Positions 35,303 through 44,018 of a stretch of DNA of 64,000 nucleotides are shown one piece after another (within the stretch, counting starts at the first letter, position 1; each line of letters begins with the position of its first letter). The translations under genes and the position numbers were made by a program. This stretch comes from UBA11891 sp049890035 (GTDB lineage: Bacteria > Bacteroidota > Bacteroidia > Flavobacteriales > Flavobacteriaceae), in the NCBI GenBank assembly GCA_049890035.1, contig JBMHCG010000037.1:17139-81138 (forward strand), written 5' to 3'. The notes beneath the pieces are model-generated. The model did not search any database. It worked only from the letters and a program-made list of their open reading frames with translations, and was not told the DNA's origin.

Positions 35303-35953
35303 TCAAAAGACATAAAATACGAGCCCTAAGGCGACCCCTTTTAGATTGGATAAAGGCGCATCCAAATCCAACGAATTGCTATAAATTGATTGCAAGGAAT
35401 AAGACGTGTACAAATTCCAGGTATTGTATCCAAAAGAAAAATATGCCGTTGGGATCCAATCTTGCAGGATTCCTTTTGGTGTTGCTGCTGTTTCCCAATT
35501 TCTTGTCGCTTTAACCCCCGCATACAAACGCCAGAAAGCATATTTGGATGGACTAGAACTACGCCATCGCAATTCAAAAGGCAAACTCAAACTGTGATAA
35601 CCAAAACGCGTATAACGATCTTGCGAATAATCCAATGAGAGCATCCCCAGTTCCGTCTCCCACTGGCTGTTGGTTCTTAAGCTGGTTTTTTCATAACCAA
35701 TCCCCGCTGCAATGGCCCAACGTCCATTTCTGCTAATAGGAATGTCGCGGAGAATGCCTATTTGAAAACGGCTTGACAAGCCCTGTTGCTCAAATGCTTC
35801 ATCGGAACTGTTAAGTAGTAAATAGTGCAGACCGAAATAGAACTGATCTTCTCTGTAAAATGAGGAATTGTCTTTTTTTTCTTGTCCCCATCCCAAGAAG
35901 GATAGTAACATCAGAAGAAAACAAAGCACTGGGCGGTCAGTCGAATAGAACAT
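35303..35953 (-). CDS. PorT-family outer-membrane beta-barrel protein
   Basis: A 216-residue exported protein with a signal peptide (LCFLLMLLSFLGWGQ, cut near residue 23) and an alternating hydrophobic/aromatic pattern that suggests an eight-stranded barrel: GLHYLLLNSS, FQIGILRDIPIS, WAIAAGIGYEKTSL, LSLPFELRWRSS, RLYAGVKATRNW, AYFSFGYNTW and the terminal VALGLVFYVF with the C-terminal Phe of outer-membrane proteins. This matches PorT-like proteins; PorT itself is a T9SS component. Convergent with rpoN, five bases apart, and separated from the ExbD genes by a terminator, so it has its own unit. Confidence 0.8.
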   Translation of the reverse strand: MFYSTDRPVLCFLLMLLSFLGWGQEKKDNSSFYREDQFYFGLHYLLLNSSDEAFEQQGLSSRFQIGILRDIPISRNGRWAIAAGIGYEKTSLRTNSQWETELGMLSLDYSQDRYTRFGYHSLSLPFELRWRSSSPSKYAFWRLYAGVKATRNWETAATPKGILQDWIPTAYFSFGYNTWNLYTSYSLQSIYSNSLDLDAPLSNLKGVALGLVFYVF

Positions 35954-35963
35954 GGATTGAAAG

Positions 35964-35998
35964 TAAAAAAAAATGCCTCAGTAAAGAGGCATTTTTGT
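35964..35998 (-). terminator. Rho-independent terminator after exbD
   Basis: ATGCCTC (35973-35979), six-base loop, GAGGCAT (35986-35992), flanked by A-run and T-run. On the minus strand the stem is followed by nine T residues (35972 to 35964), which ends transcription of the exbB-exbD operon. The short T-run on the other side could also work in the plus direction. Confidence 0.85.
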
Positions 35999-36018
35999 AA
36001 CAATGTAAAGAGTTTGTA

Positions 36019-36501
36019 CTAGTTGATGTTTTGTTGATAATCTCCCACACGTGTTGTGTAGTTGATTTTCAAGGCGTTTACTTTGCGAAGTTCTTGTTTG
36101 ATATCACTAACCAACCCCATTTTTGTTTCCCCGTCGACTTTTAAAGCAGTGGTCAAAACATTTTGTAGTTCTTGGCGTTTCGATGCACGTTCCGCCAAAA
36201 TAAAAGCACCTACTTCATCTACTGTAGCGAACTTGTCATTTAGTTGGATGCGCGCACCGGAGCCATATTTGTCAATATATCTACTGGATGGCTTCCCTGC
36301 ATAGATGTACATAATGCGATCTTTTTTGTCCAATTTTTGAACTTGATCGGCTGCTGGTAACGTATTACTAACCATCAGCGTACTGTCACGCATGACTGTT
36401 GCAACCATAAAGAAAAACAACAACATAAAAACAATATCAGGGAGTGATGCCGTAGAAATGGCTGGTAAATCGCCTCCCTTTTTCTTTTTAAACTTTGACA
36501 T
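36019..36501 (-). CDS. exbD: ExbD/TolR-family biopolymer transport protein
   Basis: Proton-channel partner of ExbB that energises TonB. The 160-residue protein has a basic cytoplasmic start (KFKKKKGGDLPAIS), one membrane helix with the essential Asp in TASLPDIVFMLLFFFMV near residue 22, and a periplasmic domain. Last gene of a four-gene set; the terminator follows 20 bases later. Tandem exbD copies of this kind are common in Bacteroidota. Confidence 0.93.
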   Translation of the reverse strand: MSKFKKKKGGDLPAISTASLPDIVFMLLFFFMVATVMRDSTLMVSNTLPAADQVQKLDKKDRIMYIYAGKPSSRYIDKYGSGARIQLNDKFATVDEVGAFILAERASKRQELQNVLTTALKVDGETKMGLVSDIKQELRKVNALKINYTTRVGDYQQNIN

Positions 36502-36506
36502 AACTT

Positions 36507-37130
36507 TTATTTTTTGTTGGGTTCTGCTTCTGAAAGTTTTTGCGGGAATAATTCTTTGACTTCATCCAACATCGGCTTTAGCTTCGTTTTTTCATCCAAG
36601 GATGTTCGGGGGTCGTTATAGGTTTTATTGGCTTCTACAAAGCTCATTCCTAGCATCGGATTCAAGCGTTGAAATTCACGGTTACGCAAATCGTTGTAAG
36701 CAGCAACTAATTCATTTTGAACAGCTACATAGACTTTGTAGGAGGTTTCCCGATCATTTTTCAAAGAGATAATCGCCTTTTGCGGATTGTCAGAGGAAGA
36801 AGGGTCCTTTTTCCCTTGACAAAAATCGCAGGCTTCTTCGCCTTGCCCGCCGCCATTGTCGAGAAACTCAATTGCCATTTGCCGAAGATCCTTTAACTCG
36901 GTTGGTTCTTCTTCAACTAGCAATTGGTTGTATTTGTTTACGACTACGGTAAAGATGTTTCGCTGGCGAATGATGATGTCCTCTTGTTCTTGTTCATCCA
37001 TGGGAGGTAACTTCCGGTTGAGTCCACTATCGGTTTCGATAGTAGTTGTTACGAGGAAGAAAATTAACAACAAGAAAGCAATGTCTGCCATGGACCCTGC
37101 ATTTACTTCAGGTGCGGCTCTTTTTGCCAT
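36507..37130 (-). CDS. exbD: ExbD/TolR-family biopolymer transport protein with CxxC insertion
   Basis: Second ExbD copy, 207 residues. The single helix carries the proton-path Asp in NAGSMADIAFLLLIFFLV near residue 16. The periplasmic domain is longer than that of the downstream copy and contains an insertion near residues 95-115 with GEEACDFCQGKKDPSSS, a CxxC pair that could form a disulphide or bind metal. The C-terminal 60 residues are charged and helical. Lies five bases before the other exbD. I recall similar insertions in flavobacterial relatives, so it is a family trait rather than an error. Confidence 0.93.
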   Translation of the reverse strand: MAKRAAPEVNAGSMADIAFLLLIFFLVTTTIETDSGLNRKLPPMDEQEQEDIIIRQRNIFTVVVNKYNQLLVEEEPTELKDLRQMAIEFLDNGGGQGEEACDFCQGKKDPSSSDNPQKAIISLKNDRETSYKVYVAVQNELVAAYNDLRNREFQRLNPMLGMSFVEANKTYNDPRTSLDEKTKLKPMLDEVKELFPQKLSEAEPNKK

Positions 37131-37136
37131 AGTTTA

Positions 37137-37586
37137 TTATTTTTTAAGAATTCGTTGCACGCCAGAGAGTCCCATGGCAAGGATGGCGATGGCCGCCAAC
37201 ATGTAAAAAACACGCAGGCCTGCTCCGACCCATCGTGATCCACTTGCTGAGAGTACCTCCCCATCTTTGAGGGGTGTTTCTACGCCTGTCGAGAGGGCAT
37301 ACCCTAAAACGACCACGGCTAGAAACAAACCAATTGAAAGGAGTGCTTTCTTTAATTTTTTTGCGTCAGAAGCGAGACCGATTAATGAAAAAACCAAGGT
37401 AATGACGACGGCTATACCAAAGATGGTCAATGCCAAGCTTACTAAAGGTGATACGGCTCCATAGTCGCCCATAGTGGCGGCTAGTTTGATTTCTTCATCG
37501 CCCATACTGATGATTCTAAAGAGGAAGATTACTCCCAGTATCCCTAGAACTCCACTGACTATTTTGATGATGTTCTGAATGTTCAT
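37137..37586 (-). CDS. Four-helix membrane protein of the exbB-exbD cluster
   Basis: I do not recognise a named family. The 149-residue protein has about four membrane helices (residues 7-25, 45-70, 80-100, 122-143) with short polar loops such as GVETPLKDGEVLSASGSRW. It sits between exbB (25 bases upstream) and exbD (six bases downstream) on the same strand, a position in which flavobacteria regularly carry an uncharacterised membrane protein. It may be an extra subunit of the ExbB-ExbD motor; this is inference from context only. Confidence 0.82.
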   Translation of the reverse strand: MNIQNIIKIVSGVLGILGVIFLFRIISMGDEEIKLAATMGDYGAVSPLVSLALTIFGIAVVITLVFSLIGLASDAKKLKKALLSIGLFLAVVVLGYALSTGVETPLKDGEVLSASGSRWVGAGLRVFYMLAAIAILAMGLSGVQRILKK

Positions 37587-37611
37587 TGTCGATAGCTATT
37601 AGGGTCTTAAA

Positions 37612-38391
37612 TTATTTTTTGTGTGCGACCAAAATATCGATTAACGTAATGGAAGCATCTTCCATATCGTTTACAATGCTGTCGATTTTCGCTACAATGT
37701 AGTTGTAGAAAATTTGAAGAATGATTGCTACAATCAAACCAAATACGGTCGTCAGAAGGGCTACTTTAATACCTCCTGCAACCAGTGAAGGTTGCATATC
37801 TCCGGCTGCCTCAATCTTGTCAAAGGCTTGAATCATCCCGATAACTGTTCCCATGAAACCGAGCATGGGTGCCAGTGCGATAAATAAGGAAATCCATGAT
37901 ACATTCTTTTCGAGTTGCCCCATTTGGACACCACCGTAAGCAACAACGGCTTTTTCTGCATTTTCAACACCTTCATCAACACGATCCAAACCTTGGTAAA
38001 ATATTGAAGCAACAGGACCTTTGGTGTTGCGGCACAATTCCTTTGCTGCTTCAACCCCACCAGAGGAAAGAGCTTCTTCTACACCAGCCGTTAGTTTGGC
38101 TGTATTGGTTGTTGAGAGATTCAAAAAGATGATACGCTCAATAGCGATGGCCAGTCCGAGAATCAAACAGATTAGAACGATTCCCATAAAACCAGGCCCA
38201 CCTTCAATAAAACGTTTTTTCAATTCTTGCGTAAAAGAAGCGGATTCAGCAGGCATTTCTTCATCTGCTGACATTTCTTGGTCTTGTACGCTTACTACCG
38301 TATTTACATCCGCTGCAGTGGTATTTGCATAGGTTGTGAATGTGGTCATAAAAATACCCACTATAGCGAGGGCCATCAATACTCTTTTCAT
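37612..38391 (-). CDS. exbB: MotA/TolQ/ExbB proton channel family protein
   Basis: Core channel subunit that works with ExbD. The 259-residue protein begins with a signal-like hydrophobic segment (LMALAIVGIFMTTFTTYA) and an acidic linker, then three helices: GFMGIVLICLILGLAIAIE, a long cytoplasmic stretch, and the paired helices LFIALAPMLGFMGTVIGMI and ALLTTVFGLIVAIILQI containing the conserved Thr/Gly/Pro channel residues. The N-terminal periplasmic extension is typical of Bacteroidota ExbB. First gene of the cluster, downstream of tRNA-Ser; a weak TAACTTTA box lies at 38431-38424. Confidence 0.93.
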   Translation of the reverse strand: MKRVLMALAIVGIFMTTFTTYANTTAADVNTVVSVQDQEMSADEEMPAESASFTQELKKRFIEGGPGFMGIVLICLILGLAIAIERIIFLNLSTTNTAKLTAGVEEALSSGGVEAAKELCRNTKGPVASIFYQGLDRVDEGVENAEKAVVAYGGVQMGQLEKNVSWISLFIALAPMLGFMGTVIGMIQAFDKIEAAGDMQPSLVAGGIKVALLTTVFGLIVAIILQIFYNYIVAKIDSIVNDMEDASITLIDILVAHKK

Positions 38392-38463
38392 TGTTTAGAA
38401 TTTTTGTCTGTTTTAAAAGTCTTTAAAGTTAAAAAAAAATCAATACGATTTTAAGTTTTTTAG

Positions 38464-38551
38464 CAGAGAGGAAGGGATTCGAACCCTCGATACGCTTTTG
38501 ACGTATACACACTTTCCAGGCGTGCGCCTTCGACCACTCGGCCACCTCTCT
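38464..38551 (-). tRNA. tRNA-Ser, anticodon GGA
   Basis: An 88-base class II tRNA on the minus strand. The seven-pair acceptor stem AGAGAGG/CCTCTCT is perfect, followed by discriminator G; CCA is not encoded. The D-arm reads GCCGAGTGGTCGAAGGC, the anticodon loop has GGA (complement of 38515-38517), there is a long variable arm (TATACG...CGTATC) as required for serine tRNA, and the T-arm has GGGTTCGAATCCC. It reads UCC/UCU serine codons. A short palindrome, TTTCGCAGCGAAA, lies at 38552-38564 next to the 5' end. Confidence 0.96.
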
Positions 38552-38613
38552 TTTCGCAGCGAAAGAAACAAAAAAAATCAATTCTTTTGGTACTTTTAGG
38601 TAAAAATGTGTTT

Positions 38614-39396
38614 TTAAGAAACCTTCCTTTCTAGGGTAAATACCCTTTGTATGTTTGCTGTGGTCTGATTTACAACTTCACTTAAGGGTAGCTGATACAA
38701 CTGTGCTACTTTTTCTGCTATCAATGAAAGATAGGCACTTTCATTTCGCTTGCCGCGGTGGGGTACTGGAGCCAGATACGGAGCGTCAGTCTCCAAAACA
38801 ATATGCTCTATAGGAATTTCAGATAAAAATTGGTCTATTTTACCATTTTTAAAGGTGACAACTCCTCCAATACCCAATAATAGGTTGCATTGCATTGCTT
38901 TCTGTGCATCGGAGAATGTACCCGTAAAACAATGGAAAATCCCTTTGATTTGTGAACAATCAAAATCATTAAGAATAGTAAATACAGTATCGAATGCATC
39001 ACGGCAGTGTATGGCAATAGGTAATTGGTAATCTATGCTCCATTGGATTTGCTGAGCAAAGGCCATTTGCTGTTCTTTTCGAAAACTCTGATCCCAATAC
39101 AAGTCCATTCCAATTTCCCCAACAGCACAATACATCCCTGTTTTAAGTTGGGAAGCAACCCATGCTAATTCCTCTTTATAGTTTGCTTTGACATGGGTTG
39201 GATGCAAGCCCGTCATTAAGTGTATCTGATTGGGAGCCATGGATTTAAGGGATTTCATGCGCCCTTCGTACTGAGAATCGATCGCGGGGATTAAAAAATC
39301 TGTGATCCCCTGATCAATTGCGCGTTGGAATACCTCAGCACGATCTTCGTCAAATTCTTCGACATACAAATGGGTGTGGGAGTCAATCATGTTCAT
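38614..39396 (-). CDS. tatD: TatD-family metal-dependent hydrolase
   Basis: TIM-barrel hydrolase, probably a DNase acting on 3' ends. The 260-residue protein has the first metal motif MIDSHTHLY at the start, HCRDAFD and IKGIFHCFTG in the middle, and IVLETDAPYLAP near residue 205 with the catalytic Asp. ATG 39396 (or 39390) gives the normal N-terminus; the frame is open to 39462, but that part overlaps the divergent protease gene. A near-match box TATTTTTA at 39408-39401 ends four bases before the ATG. Confidence 0.93.
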   Translation of the reverse strand: MNMIDSHTHLYVEEFDEDRAEVFQRAIDQGITDFLIPAIDSQYEGRMKSLKSMAPNQIHLMTGLHPTHVKANYKEELAWVASQLKTGMYCAVGEIGMDLYWDQSFRKEQQMAFAQQIQWSIDYQLPIAIHCRDAFDTVFTILNDFDCSQIKGIFHCFTGTFSDAQKAMQCNLLLGIGGVVTFKNGKIDQFLSEIPIEHIVLETDAPYLAPVPHRGKRNESAYLSLIAEKVAQLYQLPLSEVVNQTTANIQRVFTLERKVS

Positions 39397-39451
39397 CGGG
39401 TAAAAATAGTACTTTAGCCAAGCAGGCAACCAATCCCACCATAAAATTACC

Positions 39452-39865
39452 ATGGATACCATCCAAATTCCAATCCAATTTCTTCCAACAGAACATATTT
39501 GTTGTCAATTACTCCTTAACGACAAACCTGTTTTTCTTTTAATCGATACTGGTGCCACCAACAGTTGCATCGCTTTTTCTCGCTATGAATTTTATAGCAT
39601 GAAACTTCAAGAGGAATCGATTGAAGCAGCGGGAGCTGGATTGGAAAAATTAAAAGCTCAAAAGACGGAAAAAGCCGTTCTTCGGACACAATGTACTGCT
39701 GTTATCCAAAAATTTTCCTGGATGGTTTTGGATTTGGCTCCTATAAACACCTCACTGGAAAAAAATGAAGCTCCAGCGATAGACGGTATCCTTGGAGCCG
39801 ATGTCCTTCGCAAAAGAAAGGCTTGTATCGACTACGACAAAGATCTTTTAACCTTACAGCTCTAA
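39452..39865 (+). CDS. Retropepsin-like aspartic protease family protein
   Basis: A 137-residue protein with one pepsin-like lobe. The motif FLLIDTGATNSCI near residues 28-40 contains the catalytic DTG triad in the form DTGA, and the second conserved segment IDGILGADVLRKRKACIDY near 112-130 corresponds to the ILG/IIG flap-side element of retroviral-type proteases. As a single-lobe protein it would act as a homodimer. There is no signal peptide, so it is cytoplasmic. It is divergent from tatD and its 3' end overlaps sucB by 12 bases. Substrate and role are unknown. Confidence 0.85.
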   Translation: MDTIQIPIQFLPTEHICCQLLLNDKPVFLLIDTGATNSCIAFSRYEFYSMKLQEESIEAAGAGLEKLKAQKTEKAVLRTQCTAVIQKFSWMVLDLAPINTSLEKNEAPAIDGILGADVLRKRKACIDYDKDLLTLQL

Positions 39866-41074
39866 AGCTGCTTTCGGATTATTATCCATCAACAGCAAAC
39901 GTGGGTCTTCCAAGGCTTCTTTGACAGCAACCAAAAAACCAACGGACTCGCGACCGTCTACGATTCGGTGGTCGTAGGACAGCGCTACATACATCATCGG
40001 GCGAATCACTACTGCACCATCTACTGCCACCGGGCGCTCAATAATGTTATGCATCCCCAGGATGGCCGATTGAGGTGGGTTGATGATGGGTGTGGATAGC
40101 ATGGAACCAAAGACCCCGCCATTTGAAATGGTAAAGGTTCCACCTGTCATATCATCAACAGTTATCTGTCCTTCACGCGCACGTACAGCCAATCGTTTGA
40201 TTTCACTCTCGATACCGCGGAAAGTTAAGGCTTCTGCATTGCGAACTACAGGAACCATTAAACCTTTGGGACCCGACACGGCTACACTAATATCACAATA
40301 GTCAAATTTTACTTGATGATCACCGTCGATCATTGAATTTACATCAGGGTACAGCTCCAAAGCACGAACAACGGCTTTGGTAAAAAAACTCATGAAGCCA
40401 AGTCCTACTTGATGTTTTTCTTTGAAGGTTTCTTTGAATTCACCTCGCAATGAAAATATAGGTGCCATATCAACTTCATTGAAGGTGGTCAACATGGCTG
40501 TTTCATTTTTCACAGTCACCAAACGCTCGGCAACTTTTCGTCGGAGCATGGACATTTTTTTTCGGTTTTCACCACGGCTACCATGAGCAGGTGGCGTCCC
40601 CATGGCAGGGGTTGCTTTTTGAGCATCTGCCTTAGTAATTCGTCCGTCACGACCTGTACCTTGGATGGTTTCTGGATTCAGCCCTTTTTCTGCAATAATT
40701 TTTTTGGCCGCTGGACTGGCCAAACCACTGGCATAGGTTTTAGGTGCAGGCGGTGTCTCAGAAGGCACAGAGTGAACTGCTTCAGCTGCTGGTTCAGATG
40801 GCGCAACGGATGATGGGGTACTCCCCTCGGCAGGAACTCCTTCTGTATCGATATGGCAGACTACCTGTCCGACAGCAACAGCATCCCCTTCTTCTGCCTT
40901 GAGGGTAATGGTACCACTAACCTCTGCGGGTAATTCGAGGGTGGCTTTATCGGAATCAACTTCTGCAATTGCCTGGTCTTTTTCGACGTAGTCCCCGTCT
41001 TGAACGAGCCATTGTGCAATTTCTACTTCGGTAATGGATTCTCCCGGCGAAGGAACTTTCATTTCTAGTATCAT
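39854..41074 (-). CDS. sucB: 2-Oxoglutarate dehydrogenase E2 (dihydrolipoyl succinyltransferase)
   Basis: Succinyl-transferring core of the 2-oxoglutarate dehydrogenase complex in the citric acid cycle. The 406-residue protein has a lipoyl domain with the modified Lys in EVDSDKATLELPA near residue 43, a Pro/Ala/Glu-rich linker, the E1/E3-binding domain ASPAAKKIIAEKGLNPETIQ near 122, and the catalytic domain ending with SYDHRIVDGRESVGFL (His and Asp of the acyltransferase site) near residue 377. It starts 11 bases after sucA; the E3 subunit gene is elsewhere. Confidence 0.96.
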   Translation of the reverse strand: MILEMKVPSPGESITEVEIAQWLVQDGDYVEKDQAIAEVDSDKATLELPAEVSGTITLKAEEGDAVAVGQVVCHIDTEGVPAEGSTPSSVAPSEPAAEAVHSVPSETPPAPKTYASGLASPAAKKIIAEKGLNPETIQGTGRDGRITKADAQKATPAMGTPPAHGSRGENRKKMSMLRRKVAERLVTVKNETAMLTTFNEVDMAPIFSLRGEFKETFKEKHQVGLGFMSFFTKAVVRALELYPDVNSMIDGDHQVKFDYCDISVAVSGPKGLMVPVVRNAEALTFRGIESEIKRLAVRAREGQITVDDMTGGTFTISNGGVFGSMLSTPIINPPQSAILGMHNIIERPVAVDGAVVIRPMMYVALSYDHRIVDGRESVGFLVAVKEALEDPRLLLMDNNPKAALEL

Positions 41075-41085
41075 GTCGGACAGAT

Positions 41086-43842
41086 TTACTTTATTTTTCG
41101 TATTTGATTATTTTTTGTGGCATCAAAAACATATTCAATGACTTCTTGATGGCGTCTTTGGAAACGAGTAGCACTTCCAGCTGCTGGGGCTCCATAGGAG
41201 CGACGCGAGGCACAGCGCCATTGGCTGGCTGGGGCGTGTTGCAGCAGTAAATAGCCCCAAACGCCCATATTTCGTGGTTCTTCTTGTGCCCAAACAACGT
41301 CTTTGGCATTTGGAAACTGTGCTCTAACCTTTTCTATTTCTTGCTCGGGTAATGGAAAAAGCTGTTCGATTCGAACCAGTGCTACATCCCTTCGATTCTT
41401 CTCCTCCCGGGCTCTCCATAGATCGTAATAAAATTTACCAGTACAAAACACCAACGTTTTTACTTGATCGGCAGTTACCATTTCATCAGAGATGACCGTC
41501 TTAAAATTTCCAGTTGCGAGCTCTTCTGGAGAAGAAACTGCTTGGGGAAGACGAAGGAGACTTTTGGGGGTAAATACGATCAAAGGTTTTCGAAAGTTTG
41601 CCTTTACCTGACGCCGTAGTACATGGAACATATTGGCAGGGGTTGTGCAATTTACTACGTACATATTGTCCTTTGCACATAGTTGTAAATATCTTTCTAT
41701 ACGAGCAGAAGAATGCTCAGCTCCCTGACCTTCGTAGCCATGAGGGAGTAACAAGACAATTCCATTTTGTGTTTTCCATTTGTCTTCTGCAGCGGAGATA
41801 TATTGGTCAATGACAATTTGGGCTCCGTTAGAGAAATCTCCAAATTGCGCTTCCCAAATCGTCAATGCATTGGGACTGGCCATAGCATAACCATAATCAA
41901 AACCCAACACACCGTACTCGGATAAAAGGGAATTGAAAATTGCAAATTTTCCTTGGTTGGGGGCGAGTGTATTAAGTTGAATCAATTCTTCTTCAGAAGC
42001 CTCTGCTTTAAGAACGGCATGGCGGTGAGAAAAGGTTCCACGCTCCACATCTTGGCCCGAGATACGCACTCCGTGGCCTTCTAATAAGAGTGTTCCGTAA
42101 GCCAATAATTCTCCCATCGCCCAATCGAGTTTTTTGGTTTCAAAAAACATTTTCTTTCGATCGGCAATTAACCGCTCTGTTTTTCGGAGGAATTTCTTGT
42201 CTTCGGGTAGTTCTGAGAGTGTCGTGGCTACTTTTTCTAATTCTTCGAAAGGAATTGCGGTTACAACAGAATCCAACATTTTACCTTCCTCTACGCGTGG
42301 GATTCCCTCCCATTCGTCCTGCATAAAAGGTGTAATGATTGTTTTTTCAACTTTTCGAGCATCTTCCAAATCTTCCTCAAGGCTATTTTTGTAAGCAAGC
42401 TCCAAGGCCTTCATATAGGAGGAATCAATTACACCCTGTGCCATTAATTGTTCAGCATAAATATCCCGTGGATTTTTATGCTTGGCAATCATTTTATACA
42501 GCTGGGGCTGAGTAAAGCGGGGTTCGTCACCTTCGTTATGTCCATATTTTCGATAGCCCAAAAGATCAATAAAAACATCTCGACCAAACGTCATGCGAAA
42601 GTCCAATGCAAACAAAGTGGCATGAACCACGGCTTCTGCGTCATCCGCATTGACGTGTAATACGGGAGATAGAGTTACTTTGCCTACATCGGTACAATAG
42701 GTGCTAGAACGGGCATCGAGATAATTGGTTGTGAAACCAATTTGATTATTGACAACAATGTGAACCGTACCCCCTGTACCGTACCCTTTGAGTCGCGCCA
42801 TTTGAACAATTTCGTAAGGCAATCCTTGCCCTGCAATGGCTGCATCGCCATGAACCAAAATGGGCAGTACTTTGGAGGTGTCACCATTGAACTGATGCTC
42901 GAGTTTTGCGCGGGTGATTCCCTGCACAACAGCACCTACTGTTTCAAGATGCGAAGGATTGGGAGCGATGTTCATATTGATCTGCTTACCCGAATCTGTT
43001 GTTCGCTTAGAAGTCCATCCCAGATGGTATTTTACATCCCCATCAAAAACCACCTCTTCATAATCTTTACCGTCAAATTCACTGAATATATCGCGGGGTG
43101 ATTTCCCAAAAATGTTGGTCAATGTGTTCAAACGGCCTCGGTGTGCCATCCCCATTACAAATTCTTCAACACCTTGTTCGGCAGCCGATTCAATGACGGC
43201 GTCCAAAGCTGGGATGAGCGATTCCCCCCCTTCTAGTGAAAAGCGTTTCTGCCCCACATACTTGGTATGTAAAAAATTCTCAAAACTCACTGCCTGATTC
43301 AGTTTGAAGAGAATGTGTTTTTTTTGATCTGTAGTAAACTGCGGGTGGTTGTTGTTTATATTCAACCTTTGTTGGATCCAATTCACTTTTTCGGGATCAC
43401 GTATGTACATATATTCAACCCCGATTGAATCGCAATAGATGGTTTGTAGATTGTCGATAATCTTTGCCAGTGTTGTTGGGCCAATACCCGTAATCGATCC
43501 TGCATTGAATACTTTTTCCAAATCCGTAGCATCCAAACCAAAGTTTTCGATAGCCAAATCAGGCGTATATTTTCTTCGATCCCGTACAGGATTGGTTTTT
43601 GTAAAAAGGTGCCCGCGACTGCGGTACGCATCGATTAGTTTAACGACCTGAAATTCTTTACGAACCGTTTCGGGTACTTCAGCCATTGCCTCGGTTGTAT
43701 GGGCGTTTTCCATACCAAAATCAAAACCCTGAAAAAAGGCACGCCAACTGGGCTCCACCTGATCTGGATTGTGCAAGTATTGGTCATAAAGGGTTGAGAA
43801 ATAAGCAGTGTGTGCTGCGTTTAAAAAAGAATAGTTATCCAT
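41086..43842 (-). CDS. sucA: 2-Oxoglutarate dehydrogenase E1
   Basis: Thiamine-diphosphate-dependent decarboxylase of 2-oxoglutarate, 918 residues, normal length. The N-terminal E2-binding helix (FLNAAHTAYFSTLYDQYLHNP), the MGMAHRGRLNTLTN motif near residue 232, the ThDP/metal site HGDAAIAGQGLPYE near 330 and the KYGHNEGDEPRFTQP segment near 440 are intact. The C-terminal transketolase-like domain contains LPHGYEGQGAEHSSAR. Upstream, TACTTTTG lies 16 bases before the ATG with a TTG element 16 bases further, so sucA-sucB form one operon. Confidence 0.96.
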   Translation of the reverse strand: MDNYSFLNAAHTAYFSTLYDQYLHNPDQVEPSWRAFFQGFDFGMENAHTTEAMAEVPETVRKEFQVVKLIDAYRSRGHLFTKTNPVRDRRKYTPDLAIENFGLDATDLEKVFNAGSITGIGPTTLAKIIDNLQTIYCDSIGVEYMYIRDPEKVNWIQQRLNINNNHPQFTTDQKKHILFKLNQAVSFENFLHTKYVGQKRFSLEGGESLIPALDAVIESAAEQGVEEFVMGMAHRGRLNTLTNIFGKSPRDIFSEFDGKDYEEVVFDGDVKYHLGWTSKRTTDSGKQINMNIAPNPSHLETVGAVVQGITRAKLEHQFNGDTSKVLPILVHGDAAIAGQGLPYEIVQMARLKGYGTGGTVHIVVNNQIGFTTNYLDARSSTYCTDVGKVTLSPVLHVNADDAEAVVHATLFALDFRMTFGRDVFIDLLGYRKYGHNEGDEPRFTQPQLYKMIAKHKNPRDIYAEQLMAQGVIDSSYMKALELAYKNSLEEDLEDARKVEKTIITPFMQDEWEGIPRVEEGKMLDSVVTAIPFEELEKVATTLSELPEDKKFLRKTERLIADRKKMFFETKKLDWAMGELLAYGTLLLEGHGVRISGQDVERGTFSHRHAVLKAEASEEELIQLNTLAPNQGKFAIFNSLLSEYGVLGFDYGYAMASPNALTIWEAQFGDFSNGAQIVIDQYISAAEDKWKTQNGIVLLLPHGYEGQGAEHSSARIERYLQLCAKDNMYVVNCTTPANMFHVLRRQVKANFRKPLIVFTPKSLLRLPQAVSSPEELATGNFKTVISDEMVTADQVKTLVFCTGKFYYDLWRAREEKNRRDVALVRIEQLFPLPEQEIEKVRAQFPNAKDVVWAQEEPRNMGVWGYLLLQHAPASQWRCASRRSYGAPAAGSATRFQRRHQEVIEYVFDATKNNQIRKIK

Positions 43843-43858
43843 TCGGCCAATTCTAAAT

Positions 43859-43866
43859 CAAAAGTA
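43859..43866 (-). promoter_or_regulatory. -7 promoter box for sucAB
   Basis: TACTTTTG on the minus strand, 16 bases before the sucA ATG; a TTG lies 16 bases further upstream as a possible -33 element. Confidence 0.6.
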
Positions 43867-43996
43867 AAAATACAATTTTTCCCAAGAGCAGCAGTCGGAT
43901 AGGCAGAAATAACAACCCGCATGAGTCAAGTGCAACAATTCTCTAAAAAAAACAGCTTTTTTGATAAATAATTCACTGCAATGGAGAGCCTTTTCG

Positions 43997-44014
43997 CAAA
44001 TTTTCGGAATTTTG
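43997..44014. promoter_or_regulatory. Imperfect palindrome before umuC, candidate operator
   Basis: The 18 bases CAAATTTTCGGAATTTTG match their own reverse complement at 14 of 18 positions. The palindrome ends four bases before the umuC GTG and covers the place of the -7 element (GAATTTTG). A repressor bound here would block transcription, as expected for a damage-inducible gene. The binding protein is unknown. Confidence 0.4.
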
Positions 44015-44018
44015 AATT

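Noticed and set aside
38552..38564. TTTCGCAGCGAAA palindrome beside tRNA-Ser
   Set aside because: Too short for a terminator of tatD and no T-run on the minus strand; may be chance or a processing element, not enough to call.
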